From the NCBI GenBank assembly GCA_019915135.1, contig JAHLMK010000003.1, positions 1,984,001-2,048,000 on the forward strand: 64,000 nucleotides of DNA, written 5' to 3'. Shown piece after piece: positions 23,391 through 33,355 of this stretch. The translations under genes were made by a program, and so were the position numbers. The DNA is from Strobilurus pachycystidiatus. Its lineage: Eukaryota; Basidiomycota; Agaricomycetes; Agaricales; Physalacriaceae. Numbering within the stretch: the stretch's first letter is position 1; every line of letters begins with the position of its first letter. Under the pieces are notes generated by a model. The model saw nothing but the letters and a program-made list of their open reading frames with translations, did no database searches and was not told where the DNA came from.

Positions 23391-23489
23391 TCTCTGATAG
23401 TATATCGGTTAGTACACGCGCCTGTCATCCCGGACAAAGATCACTTTCCATTGACGCGCGAAAGCTGGGTTCGACTCCCAGTCAGAGAG
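23391..23489 (+). tRNA. tRNA-Asp (anticodon GTC) with a 27-nt intron
   Basis: The mature part is identical, base for base, to the tRNA-Asp gene at 21082-21153. A 27-nt intron (23428-23454) sits one base 3' of the anticodon, the canonical place for tRNA introns, and would be removed by the tRNA splicing endonuclease. A short T-run at 23510-23515 can serve as terminator. Flanking sequence similarity to the first copy is limited to a few bases on each side. Confidence 0.94.
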
Positions 23490-23509
23490 CTGTCATGCTG
23501 GAGGTTCAC

Positions 23510-23515
23510 TTTTTT
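23510..23515 (+). terminator. Pol III T-run terminator of tRNA-Asp copy 2
   Basis: Six T on the coding strand, 20 bases after the discriminator base. Confidence 0.65.
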
Positions 23516-23533
23516 GTTGGGGCTAGCGACGAG

Positions 23534-23546
23534 TCCTCAAGTTTCA
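23534..23546. repeat. Left copy of 13-bp target-site duplication
   Basis: TCCTCAAGTTTCA is repeated without mismatch at 23877-23889 on the other side of the foldback element. Confidence 0.75.
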
Positions 23547-23549
23547 CTG

Positions 23550-23876
23550 TAGGGTGGCGCAGTAAACCTCGGCCGTCGGTTTGAAACCGTTACTTACCGG
23601 CCCTCATTTTTGGCTAGGTAACCAGGTTTCAATACCGTTACTAACGGTTTCGATACCGACACGTGATCCTTTCACGTGAGGGCGCGCCGCCCTGCCGCCT
23701 CATCCCCGCCCTCTTGTTGCCGGTGACTGGTCCCAGCAGCGCGGCGGCCCTCGCGTGAAGCGATCACGTGCTGGTATCGATACCAACCGCCGAGGGTTTC
23801 GATACCGTCTTGATACCGTTAAAAACCGTCATAAACCCTAGGTGTATCAAAACCTAGGGTTTACTGCGCCACCCTA
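23550..23876. mobile_element. Foldback MITE-like element with 19-bp perfect terminal inverted repeats
   Basis: The left end begins TAGGGTGGCGCAGTAAACC, and the right end carries its exact reverse complement. The two arms remain partly complementary further inward (for example CACGTGATC followed by TTCACG and a GCGCCGC-like block on each side), so the whole element can fold back. It encodes no protein. The 13 bases TCCTCAAGTTTCA occur immediately before it (23534-23546, with three extra bases) and directly after it (23877-23889), which looks like a target-site duplication. It sits 60 bases downstream of the intron-bearing tRNA-Asp gene. Confidence 0.8.
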
Positions 23877-23889
23877 TCCTCAAGTTTCA
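23877..23889. repeat. Right copy of 13-bp target-site duplication
   Basis: Identical to 23534-23546 and directly abutting the right terminal inverted repeat of the foldback element. Confidence 0.75.
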
Positions 23890-24465
23890 AAATTCAAAAT
23901 TCACTGGCAACAGTGGCAACTTGCAAGTTCTTAGTTCTAACTTCCAACCTCTTAGTTCTCAATCATATGTTTTACATACTTTCACTCCTTCGGGAAAGCA
24001 ACGCGGTCACTGCACTTGAATTCTCAGGCAAGTTACACTCGGAGGATTCAGCACTCTCTCTCTCTCGCCGTCACCAGTGACCACAGACAATTTCTCTCAG
24101 CCTGACCACTTCCACTTCTCGTTCCGTTCCACGGAAGACGTAGACTCGTCGTACGGATGGGAATAATCAGGAAGCCTCTTAAGCTTTTCGGGACGTGAAC
24201 CATGATACTCGCACTCGCAGGCGGCCTTGGCCCTTGTGTGATTCTGGACTCCGAGTCGCGTATCGTACTCTGCGGCTTCCGTAGTCCATTCGAGGGGCTG
24301 GATTGGTGTGGTATGGGAAAGGGGAAGGGGAAGGGATCCCGACGCGTGAATAGAATAGAAGCGCAAAAACGAGGGGGAGAGTGTTTCCTGGGCGGACCGG
24401 ATTCAACGACGCGGCAGTATTCCAGCATGATAGATAGATAGATTGAAGTGTACGTGCGAGATAGA
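23890..24465. other. Intergenic 3' flank of the S16m gene
   Basis: Short AT-rich pieces (around 23885-23975) and a GATA microsatellite of three to four units near 24430. No gene is supported. Confidence 0.45.
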
Positions 24466-25659
24466 TTAGCGTATACCTCTTATGCTGAATTCATCCTCCT
24501 CCTTCTCCTTCTCCTCTTCCTGCGTGTCCTTGACCTCTTCACGCCGCGTCTCCGTTTCGTCAACCGGTATATCTGTCGGTTCACTAACAGCCTGAGGCTC
24601 CTCCACCTCGCCATACTTTTCATTCAACGCCGCCAATCCGTCTTGCTCTTGCTCTTGCTCCTGCTCTGGGTCTTCCACAACGTCCTCCTCGCCCTCACCC
24701 AACTCTATCGCCCGTCGAATCCGCACATACTCCGCCGCCTCCTGCACGATCTGCTGCTGTCGCGCCAGGTCCTCCTCCTCCGCCCCACCAAGCGGGGGGT
24801 ACTCCTCCGGGTCATCCGGCACACCCGAAGTGAGCGTCTCCAGCGCCTCCAGCTCCTTCCACGGCGCCTCGTCCTCGTACCGCACCTCGCCCAGCACGCC
24901 CTCGCGTGCCCAGTCCTCGCCCAGCTTGACCTTCTCGTAGTCCTCCGGCAGGATCAGCGGCTCGCGCTTGAGCGGGACGGAGCAGTCCTCCAAGGCGTGC
25001 CCGCGCCGGCGACAGCGCGGACACGTGGATTTGGCGGCGTGGATGACGGCGGAGGGGGCGAGGAGGCGCGTGGGCGTTTTGGTTGTGGGGAGAGAAGGCA
25101 AGGCGGCGGAGAGGGCGGGCGAGGCGGCCCAGGGGCTGCCCGCGCCGAGGATGCCGCCGACCTCGAGGAGCCGCGCGACGGAGGGCGTGGGCGCGGCGCC
25201 GACGGAGAGCCAGTAGCGGATGCGGTCGACGGACCACTTGACGGTCTTTGCGGGTGCGCCGGGGCCTGTGGGGAACGCTGTCTTCCTCTGTTCCGTCTTC
25301 TTCTGTTCCTTCTGGGCCTGGTTTTCCTTCTGCTGCAGCTTCGCCGCGCGCTTCTGCAGCGGCGACTCGCCCTTGTCCCACATCTCCTCCCACTCCTCCT
25401 CGCTCATCCGCCTCGGCACGACGATCGGCGCCGCGGCGCTCTCCGCCAGCTCGTTCCGCAGCGCCTCGTCGCCGCCCTTGTCAGCGAGGTTCGGCGTGCG
25501 CCGTGTCGAGTTCGCAGTCGGGGCGGGCAGCCGCGGGTCGTACACGCCCAGGAGCTCGATGGGCTTGCTGTTGCGCGCGCGCCGCGAGTTCACGGCGACG
25601 ATGTGGAATATGCGGTTGTGCCGCGTGCCGTGCACGGCGAAGCGGAGGCGCACGGGCAT
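24466..25659 (-). CDS. MRPS16: Mitochondrial ribosomal protein bS16m with long C-terminal extension and zinc knuckle
   Basis: One 397-codon exon. The S16 fold is split. Residues 1-43 (VRLRFAVHGTRHNRIFHIVA ... ELLGVYDPRL) and residues 138-168 (KTVKWSVDRIRYWLSVGA.PTPSVARLLE) match bacterial S16. A charged insert of about 95 residues lies between them. After S16 comes a CX2CX4HX4C zinc knuckle (residues 213-226), then an acidic, Gln/Glu-rich tail to residue 397. Bacterial S16 is only about 80-90 residues. S16 is an early assembly protein of the small subunit. The last few codons may be affected by an intron that I could not place. The gene is divergent from LSC1, also mitochondrial. Confidence 0.88.
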   Translation of the reverse strand: MPVRLRFAVHGTRHNRIFHIVAVNSRRARNSKPIELLGVYDPRLPAPTANSTRRTPNLADKGGDEALRNELAESAAAPIVVPRRMSEEEWEEMWDKGESPLQKRAAKLQQKENQAQKEQKKTEQRKTAFPTGPGAPAKTVKWSVDRIRYWLSVGAAPTPSVARLLEVGGILGAGSPWAASPALSAALPSLPTTKTPTRLLAPSAVIHAAKSTCPRCRRRGHALEDCSVPLKREPLILPEDYEKVKLGEDWAREGVLGEVRYEDEAPWKELEALETLTSGVPDDPEEYPPLGGAEEEDLARQQQIVQEAAEYVRIRRAIELGEGEEDVVEDPEQEQEQEQDGLAALNEKYGEVEEPQAVSEPTDIPVDETETRREEVKDTQEEEKEKEEDEFSIRGIR

Positions 25660-26158
25660 TCCTGTTCAATCGCGTCGACGGGCGCGTGCAACGGTGTTAG
25701 TGTAAGGAAGGAAAAATGTGACGACCCAGCCAAATACGGCCATCTAGTTCGGACCGGGTTCCGGTTGCAGGAGATTTGCGCCACAAGAGGGTTTTAGTTT
25801 GGCATCTGGGAATATGCATTGACAGTCCAGAGCCTTGGAAGGGGCGTTTTCGGGTTCAGGCAGGTAGGAAGCAGCCCTATGAATACATTTAATATCGTTC
25901 TAGACCGTGTGAAGACACATGGCATCTATATAACCCGCAAATGTGAGAGAGTTCCTGGTCTGAGGTTCCCAACGTCAATGTTGCAAAGAACAAGAGCAAG
26001 AACAAGAACTACAAAGGCCGCTCAAACTCCGCGACGGGTCTCCTCGTCGAGCGACTCGAAGTGGAGAGCCCACGTTAACCAAACACGACCACACCCCGGG
26101 TCCATACGGACTTGATCATATCCCTTCGCCCCGACACGACACATCATTCGCATAAGTA
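25660..26158. other. Intergenic between divergent S16m and succinyl-CoA ligase genes
   Basis: 499 bases between two divergent ATGs, so it contains both promoters. No conserved open frame. Confidence 0.5.
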
Positions 26159-27387
26159 ATGTTTCGCCGTACCGCTCAGCGGGCCTTTACCAGTGCGTTT
26201 TCCCTCCCCCCTCCTAACCCGCCGCCATGTTCATCAAAGCCACGCACATTGCAGCGGGACGCCGGACGTTCACGACCGCCTACGACTCGACCGCGCGCAA
26301 CCTGCTCGTCACCGCGGACACGCGCGTGCTCATCCAAGGCTTCACCGGCAAAACCGGGACGTTCCACGCCCGCGAGGCGCTCGCGTACGGGACGAGGCTC
26401 GTCGGCGGGACGTCGCCGAAGAAGGCGGGCACGGAGCACCTGGGGCTGCCGGTGTTCGCCAGCGTGCGGGAGGCGGTGAGGGAGACGGGCGGCGTGGATG
26501 CGACGGTGCTGTACGTGCCGCCCCCCGGCGCGGCGGACGCTATCATTGAGGCCATCGAGAACGAGATTGGCCTGATTGTGTGCATCACGGAGGGCATTCC
26601 GCAGAGTGATGAGATTCGGGTGTGTGGTGTTTTCCTTAGAGTTCCTGCATTCCGGTTGTTCACGTGGGATTTAGGTGGTGAACGCCTTGAAGTCGCAGAG
26701 CAAGTCGCGCCTCGTCGGGCCCAACTGCCCCGGTGTCATCAACCCGCTCGGATGCAAGATGGGCATCATGCCCGGCCACATACACAAACCCGGGAACATT
26801 GGTGCGTCACGCACCCACCCACCCTTCCACCTCCCGACTCAACTCACACTTTCCTCTCCCATTCCAGGTATCGTGTCCCGCTCCGGCACCCTCACCTACG
26901 AAGCCGTCGCCCAAACCACCGACGTCGGCCTCGGCCAGTCCCTCTGCGTCGGCATCGGCGGCGACCCCTTCCCCGGCACGCAGCACATCGACGTCGTCAA
27001 AGTCTTCCTCGACGACCCGCGTACTGAGGGTGAGTATCCCCCCCCCCCTTCCCTCCCCCCTCCCTTCCCTTCCCACACCAAACCAACCCCCCACCCCCTC
27101 TAGGTATCGTCCTCATCGGCGAAATCGGCGGAAGCATGGAAGAAGAAGCCGCCGAGTACCTCGCGAAATACAACGTCAGCAACAAGCCCGTCGTCGCGTT
27201 CATCGCCGGGCGCACCGCGCCCCCGGGCCGGCGGATGGGGCATGCTGGTGCGATCATCGCCGGCGGGAAGGGCGCGGCGTCGGACAAGGTCGCGGCGCTG
27301 GAGAAGGCGGGCGCGATTGTGACGGATAGTCCGGCGAAGATTGGCGTGGCGATGTTGGAGGCGATGAGGAAGGCGGGTAAGGCGTAG
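26159..27387 (+). CDS. LSC1: Succinyl-CoA ligase alpha subunit, mitochondrial
   Basis: Exons 26159-26192, 26255-26619, 26675-26801, 26868-27029 and 27104-27387 encode 323 residues. The N-terminus ([11 protein letters not shown]) is a mitochondrial targeting sequence. The CoA-binding fold shows [24 protein letters not shown] and [13 protein letters not shown]. The C-terminal part has [14 protein letters not shown] and the phosphorylated histidine (H276) in [16 protein letters not shown]. With the beta subunit (not in this window), it makes ATP or GTP from succinyl-CoA in the TCA cycle. Intron 4 is strongly C-rich (27036-27100). Confidence 0.95.
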
Positions 27388-27679
27388 GATGATGATGTAC
27401 TTACTTAGATCCCCCGGGGCGCGGGGAGAGGAATGGTAGATTACAGCTTTTTCTTATTTGATGACTGATTGACCGGATGGATGTGCATGTTGCTATGAAT
27501 CCGATGTGCATTCGAGTGCCATTGGAGTTCTCGTCGAGTAGAATGGCATGTAACTAACGTGGATATATACGGAACATTTGAGCTTGATCCCAAGGTAGGT
27601 ACTACATTTTGAGGGCAAAATTTGAGCTGCGCTCGAATAAATACTCGTAATGCTATGTAAGACGGTAAAGATTCGCATA
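27388..27679. other. Convergent intergenic region
   Basis: 3' flanks of LSC1 (plus) and the membrane-protein gene (minus). AT-richer sequence, no further feature. Confidence 0.45.
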
Positions 27680-28860
27680 TCATAGATAAGGGGTTTCAGT
27701 CAATCCAGTCGGCGGTCGCGTGTGGGCCAGTCGTTCAGACGGCGCTGAGGTTATTATCTTGCTCGTGTTTGACTCGGATTCTTCGACGGACGGAGAAGAT
27801 CTGATACTCCCAATTTCCTCCTTTTTTTCCGCCTTGCTGATAGTGGCGGTGGGTGCGACAGACTGTGATTGAATGGGGGATTTCACGGCGTGGCCGTTAC
27901 CAGCGTGGGAGCTGTCTCTCCAAGAATAGTCGGGACGCGCCTTTCTTGACGCCACGCGTGCCAGGATCAAGGCGGAAGAAATACACTGGTTAGTATGTGG
28001 GGAATGAGCAAGGAGGCCAGTCAGTGATTCATGAAATCACGCACAGTGACAGCGGGCAACGTTTGTAGTATTAAGTAAGATGTATCACTGAGATATGGTC
28101 GTGCAAGGAAGACCAGATAGGCGACAGAGTAGAGGAGTGATGATTCCACCAGGATCTCAATGAGCCCCGCATATGTCCTGCTGCCAACCCCAGTAACACG
28201 CACAATACGGATGATGACCAATGAGGTTTGCAGGCAGAGGGAGGCCATGCTCCAGGTGCTCACCCACACCGGCCTGTGGTCAGAGGTTCCATTCAAGACC
28301 ACCATGAATACAACGAATGAGACTGAACCCAGTTAAGAAGACACTGGCATGCCATTGATGCTTCTACGCACCCATCTCAGCAGAGCACAACAATCCAAGA
28401 GTGTCCATATACATTCAGCATCGCCAGATGATAGATCTGTATAAGATTGTCAAGTTTACAGTAGTGAGATGTCTGCATCGAAGCGTTACTGTACCAGGAC
28501 CTATCTCGACTCAGCGAAGAGAAAGATTCAGAGTCGTGATGATGCAATGCATTCCCCATAGGGCTCGAGTCAGAGGACTTCAAGATTGATGAAGATTCGA
28601 CTCGGGGAAGCGACTCACCACACTGAAAAGCCTCCCTTAGACGGCGTCCATGTGAACGCGCATCGTGGCAGGCTGATTTCCGGCACGATGGCAAAGACTG
28701 CCAGATGAATTGAACAGATGTTGAACGAGCTGTAGGCACTAATTCCGATTCACGCCAGAAGAAGCCAGGCGAATGAGCGCTACCGGGATGATGAGCACCG
28801 TGGTTTGAGCGCCCAATCAACCTCTGTTTTACGACTATCCGCGCGAAAAGCGTGCAAACC
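27680..28860 (-). CDS. Basidiomycete multi-membrane-span protein, 5' exons unresolved
   Basis: The two 3' exons are clear: 28330-28045 and 27985-27680, with a 59-nt intron. They read as hydrophobic helices (MASLCLQTSLVIIRIVRV, ILVESSLLYSVAYLVFLARP), a loop ending ARPDYSW and a Ser/Lys-rich cytosolic tail. The pattern of several helices and a polar tail beginning near ARPD is common in uncharacterised integral membrane proteins of Agaricomycetes. Farther upstream, fragments such as SIHLAVFAIVPEISLPRCAF (near 28720-28660) appear to be earlier exons. I could not join all of them in one frame, so the 5' boundary is approximate and decay of the gene is possible. Confidence 0.5.
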
Positions 28861-29159
28861 GATTATAGGCGGGCAAAGGTGGATTCCGCATCCAAGCGCG
28901 CACCACGAACGATAGTCCAGACAATTCCTTCGGACACACAGCGCCATGCTTAAGGGAAAAGATGCAAGTCGATCTAGAACAAATCAGCGTGATGTTGTCT
29001 ATGATACAGAGATGTAGATGTGTGCATACATGTCTACACGGAATAATCACCATCGTATCTAAACCTGAAGTGAAACACTCACTCGGCCTGTCTTATCCTA
29101 CGGTCGCCTCTCTCACCGGCGCTCCAGCTACTCTTCGAATCTACCCTTCGGACTGAGTC

Positions 29160-29560
29160 ACTATCATCGTTGGCCTGCCGGTCCTGCACGCCCATGTACG
29201 CCTCGCGTAGGACAGACTCGAGTTTGAGCTTCATGCCCATGAACAGCGCCTGCAGGCCCTAGAACCCTCCCTCTCGAGCTTCTTGTGTTCCTTTGACGAG
29301 AGGAGCTCGATGGCCGATCGGAGTGTCGACACGCTAACATCACGAATGAACACAGGGCAGAAAAGAAAGAAGGAGGGCATACGTTTCGCTGAAGACGGAG
29401 TGTTTGCCTGGGAAATTGTGTAGCCAGTGGGTCAGCGCGATTCATGTCGCGGTCCAGGTACTTAATGGCGAGACGGCGGTGCGCCTTCTTGATCTCGTCC
29501 ATTGTCGTCGTCGCCGTGGCTGAACGCCCAGGTGTCCTACTAGAGTCCGGTAAAGTCTCA
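29160..29560 (-). pseudogene. J-domain (DnaJ-like) protein relic
   Basis: The minus strand contains DEIKKAHRRLAIKYLDRDMN, recognisable as helix II and loop of a J-domain. The obligatory HPD is replaced by LDR. LGV, the usual sequence just upstream, is in a different frame. Downstream HKKLEREG and then LQALFMGMKLKLESVLREAY, a block seen in fungal J-proteins, lie in separate frames with a stop between. The loss of HPD plus frameshifts indicates a dead gene copy. Confidence 0.5.
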
Positions 29561-29639
29561 TGGATCCCGATCTTAAGGCCTACCCGCGCTGGTGTTCCCG
29601 ATGTTGTGCTCGATGGAGCCGCAAATTATTGAGGGAAAG

Positions 29640-30995
29640 TGTCCGACCGGGGTGGAGTGTATGAGACATGGTCGTCTGGCATGGGAGATGTCGGGTTTGA
29701 AGCGTCGTCAATGGCTTTTTTTTTTTTTTATCCAATTTTATTGTCCATGTTGTACCGAAGTATATGTTAGGACTGTAAAGCGCGCTGATAACTATGTTGT
29801 ATGTAAGTCCCGTGTTGATGACATTGCTGAAGCTTGGGTTGTGACAATGAAGTCATGATGCAACCCCCGGCTGACACGTGGTGCCAGCCTGAATCCGTCG
29901 TATCCCTCAAGTGATAGGTCAATCATCCAAACTCACGGCACTGTCCTTCTCCTCCCCGTCGTCGCTTCCATCACCTCGCCCCACCCTACGCTGCCCAGAC
30001 TCACTCGGTCCAAGACCGACGCTTGGCCAGGTAGGATAGAATGATATGATGAGGTTGATTTCGGATGAGGTGATAAAGGAGGGTGTCGCGTGGTCACGGA
30101 ATCGAGTGGTGGAGAAGCCGATGAGAGAGTAAGTGCTCTCAAGCGGGGTATCGGGAAATGCAGGCCACCGCTGCACACCCCGGCGACGGGCCGTGTCGAC
30201 TGAGGTCGTCGTAGGCAGAGAGCACTGTCGAGGACAGCTGTACGGAGGCGCGACGACCCTCCTGAGGTCCTGCTCAACTTTTTTTCACCGTGGGAAAAAA
30301 GGAGATTGTCGTGGTCGGAGATCAAGGAGCGGTCCCGTCGATGGCTTTGCAGGCGCCGCGTGCCGTCAAGATGTGCGAAAATATTGGGCAGGCGTTTCTA
30401 GGACTTGGTCGAAGGAGGTCGCGCTCATGTCAGCCGACACAGCTGGATTCAGTGTACCATTCGCATTCGGAGAGGCGAGGAAACGCTGCCATTGCTGAGT
30501 ACATACGCGTACAAAGGCGAAAAATGACTAGATTGGGAGCGGTTTTACTCACAAGTGCGCAATATGATTGGGTGATAGAATTCACGAACTCAAACGGGTG
30601 ATAGAGTTATCTTCGCACATCCGTTTGGTTGCGAGCCTACATACTAATAGTGAAGTGACGGAAGGAAGGCTGACCGGCAACCGCGGACCGTGCACAGCCA
30701 CCCGTCAATGCCTCTTGGGCAGCATTCAGTATAATCAGTAACGTTCAATGTTGTCAACGATGCGTCATACACTTTCGTCCAAGGACGCGACTTGTTTGTG
30801 TTGATCGATCATTTCTCATTCTTCACACTCCGCTGCTCACTGGCCTCCGTAGCACTTGCTGCTCCGTAGCACGGTGTCCCTACACCGTTGTGTGTCGAAA
30901 CCCGGATCTAACGGCTTGACGTCATTCATCAATGGACGAAAATAACTATACCTTTTGACGTCAACGCGGCCAAAAACTTCTTCACATACCCTCCC
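29640..30995. other. Accessory intergenic region without recognised gene
   Basis: Apart from a run of 13 T near 29715, the stretch has overlapping open frames on both strands (minus 30325-29933, plus 30133-30498) that fit no family. The sequence continues the decayed area that holds the J-protein relic. Confidence 0.4.
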
Positions 30996-33296
30996 ATGCA
31001 GCACGCTGAGAAATTGAAGGAGGACGCCGCCATGCGCGAACGCAAAGCCGTGGAGACTATCCAACGCCATTGGAAAAACAAGAACCCTACGCCGACGAAC
31101 AACAGCGATACGACAAAGCAGGAGTTGATGAACACTGACGTTAGGTGGAAGGATGCTGCTGTTCATGCTCAGCTCAAAGTACGAGGACTTACTCGTTCAA
31201 TGACTTTTATTGATGCTATGTATGCTCCGCTAGATGGATAGGCAGGGAGCGGATAAGGGCCACAACTCGCCGAAGGACCGTTGGAAACGCGCCGCGTTCT
31301 TTGCCCGCCGATTACAAGACGGAAACGAAGTGCTCGGTGATAAGGGCGTACCGCTGGAGGATACCAAGGCAGACGTGAAGATACTCGAAACCCAACATTG
31401 GCTAGAGCTCATCGACGGGTGCGCTACCGTGTTTTGTTCCTTTTCTCGATGAAGATTGAAAGGATGTCGCTTAGAAAACATCGCTATGGCTCTAATCGTT
31501 GAGTCCTTCATACCTTCCTTCAAGTTGGCTGAACCTGACATCTTCATAGTAAAGGTATTCATTCTGTAACAATCGTTTCACTGCCAGTTGCTCAGACAAT
31601 GCTCTATGCAGTGGTATCACAGAAAGTGGCAGGAAGCTGATACGTCGGACAATTTCTTCCAGTGGTCAGCGCGTCCTGGCTATTACTGTCTTGGTGGTGC
31701 TCAGCAAGAACTATGTAGGCTGGATCGTGGCGATGGTCGGGAATTGTCACTAGACGAATGCCCACGTGAACAACTGGAAAAAGAAGTATGTACATCCTCG
31801 CGTTCTTGATTGAAGACGCAACTTCTGACGCGCAGTGATCATCGTTTCCCAGAGAATCCAGTGAGTCGCAGTTTTCCTTAGTAACACGCGCTTCTCATCA
31901 TTTCCCAGATACCTCTCCGCAGAGCAAAGTAAAGCATCCAGCGCCACCTCAGACACGAGCCTTCAACTGATCGCTATAACCTAGGACTCAACTACCTAGT
32001 CAACATCGACCCCCAAGGCAAGCTCCGCTGGGCCAGGAACAACGAGCTGGTCGACACCACTGCCGGGGACTGGAAGGACTCTGGTAACGGCGGTGGGATC
32101 GTTCGACAAGACGAGTCAGATCGCAGAGAGCCTCAACGCAGGGCAAGCTTCAACTCGTCCGTATCGAGCATAGAATCCCAGCTTGGGACACATTATGCGG
32201 GGAACGACGATCAAGGAGGTAACAAGATTACGAGAACCTTTCGAAAGTACTTCACTGTGCGCGGGATGGCCGACCGGCTGCTGCGGAAGACGATTCGGAG
32301 GAATACGTGGATATATACCACGGTTCGTCCTCGTTCCTAACCTCGATGTTGTCTTGCTCATCCCCGCCCAGGATAAGCAATGTACGTCCCACACTTCAAA
32401 GTTCAATGGCACGTTGAATGACAGGATGCGGTAGTCAATATCTTCATTGGAATCAAGGGTACATAGATAGACTCTGGTTTCGTAACCCTAAAACTAACTT
32501 GGCTTCCACAGAGACTGGGACTTTCCAGCACTCTTCTTTCCTCGCTGGCGGTCTCGTAACTTCGGCAGGACTCATTTCAGTGAAGGACGGCGTTGTCCAT
32601 ACGTTGTCACCTCTTTCGGGGCATTACCGGTGCGTCACCGCGACATTCACAGTATCCTCGAGTCTCTAATCATTGTGTATAGAACATCCGTGGATGTAAG
32701 TTCTTGGTGTTATGTCTTCGATTCGCACCTGATCTTCATTCGTATCAAGCACTTTCATCGCTTCATCAAGGTCCTTACAGACCGTGGCGTTGACATGCAC
32801 AAAGCAAAGGTCAGCAAGGCCGAGGCAGCGTTATGGGGGTATGTCCTCTCGACCTATATCTGGGTTGCGATACTTACGTGACCTACGTTCCAGAATCGAA
32901 CACATAGCGAAGTTCAAGAAAGCGAAAGACAGTTTCGTGAGCGACAAGAAGCATGACGTTAAAGTCGCTGCCGCGAAAGTGACGCCTGGGGATGCAAACT
33001 GGAAACAGGAAGTCCTCCATGGACGGGCTCCGAAGAAGGCAGAGAATAATCAGCCTGACGAGGCGGAGCCGGAAGAGGATGAAGAGAAAAGGCGGAAAAG
33101 GATATCCGATTTAGGGAAGGATGAGCCTGACAGTGCTGCTGATGAGGTACGATCCCATGTGAAGGAGGACACGCGAGATGTCGACGACGATGCGCCCAAG
33201 AACAAAGAAGCGACTGGACAGACCGTGATACCCCATAATGTCGAACAGAAGGCGGCGCAGGACTCGACTGGCAGCAAGCGAGTGTTGGAGTCATGA
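30996..33296 (+). CDS. IQ calmodulin-binding motif protein with fifte exons including four microexons
   Basis: Exons: 30996-31178, 31246-31418, 31475-31497, 31550-31554 (5 nt), 31612-31664, 31719-31785, 31853-31860 (8 nt), 31909-31928, 31985-32322, 32372-32381 (10 nt), 32435-32458, 32512-32629, 32683-32695 (13 nt), 32750-32838 and 32894-33296. They give 508 residues. An IQ motif ([12 protein letters not shown]) is at residues 17-28. The fungal family core includes [72 protein letters not shown] and [15 protein letters not shown]. The C-terminus is charged. Family members bind calmodulin; their precise function is not known to me. The gene converges on CZIB. Confidence 0.85.
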
Positions 33297-33355
33297 TTAC
33301 AGTATACCTACTTCTCTCTTATCTTACACTTATATCCCCCCCTCCATGATGTACC

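Noticed and set aside
24466..24800. Glu/Gln-rich low-complexity 3' part of S16m as a separate gene or microsatellite
   Set aside because: It is in one unbroken frame with S16 and the zinc knuckle; only slightly repetitive codons are involved.
25248..25705. Long plus-strand open frames opposite S16m (Arg/Ala/Ser-rich)
   Set aside because: They are GC-rich antisense shadows of the S16m exon.
26227..26254. ATG at 26227 as start of succinyl-CoA ligase alpha ([13 protein letters not shown])
   Set aside because: Splicing 26193-26254 instead gives a proper mitochondrial presequence from the ATG at 26159 in the right phase.
27036..27103. C-rich tract in succinyl-CoA ligase alpha as a regulatory repeat
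   Set aside because: It is simply intron 4, whose pyrimidine richness is normal for a 3' splice region.
31555..31587. A 33-nt intron after the 5-nt microexon of the IQ-motif gene
   Set aside because: The acceptor at 31610-31611 gives a 57-nt intron and the exact family sequence NLKWYH, without nine extra residues.
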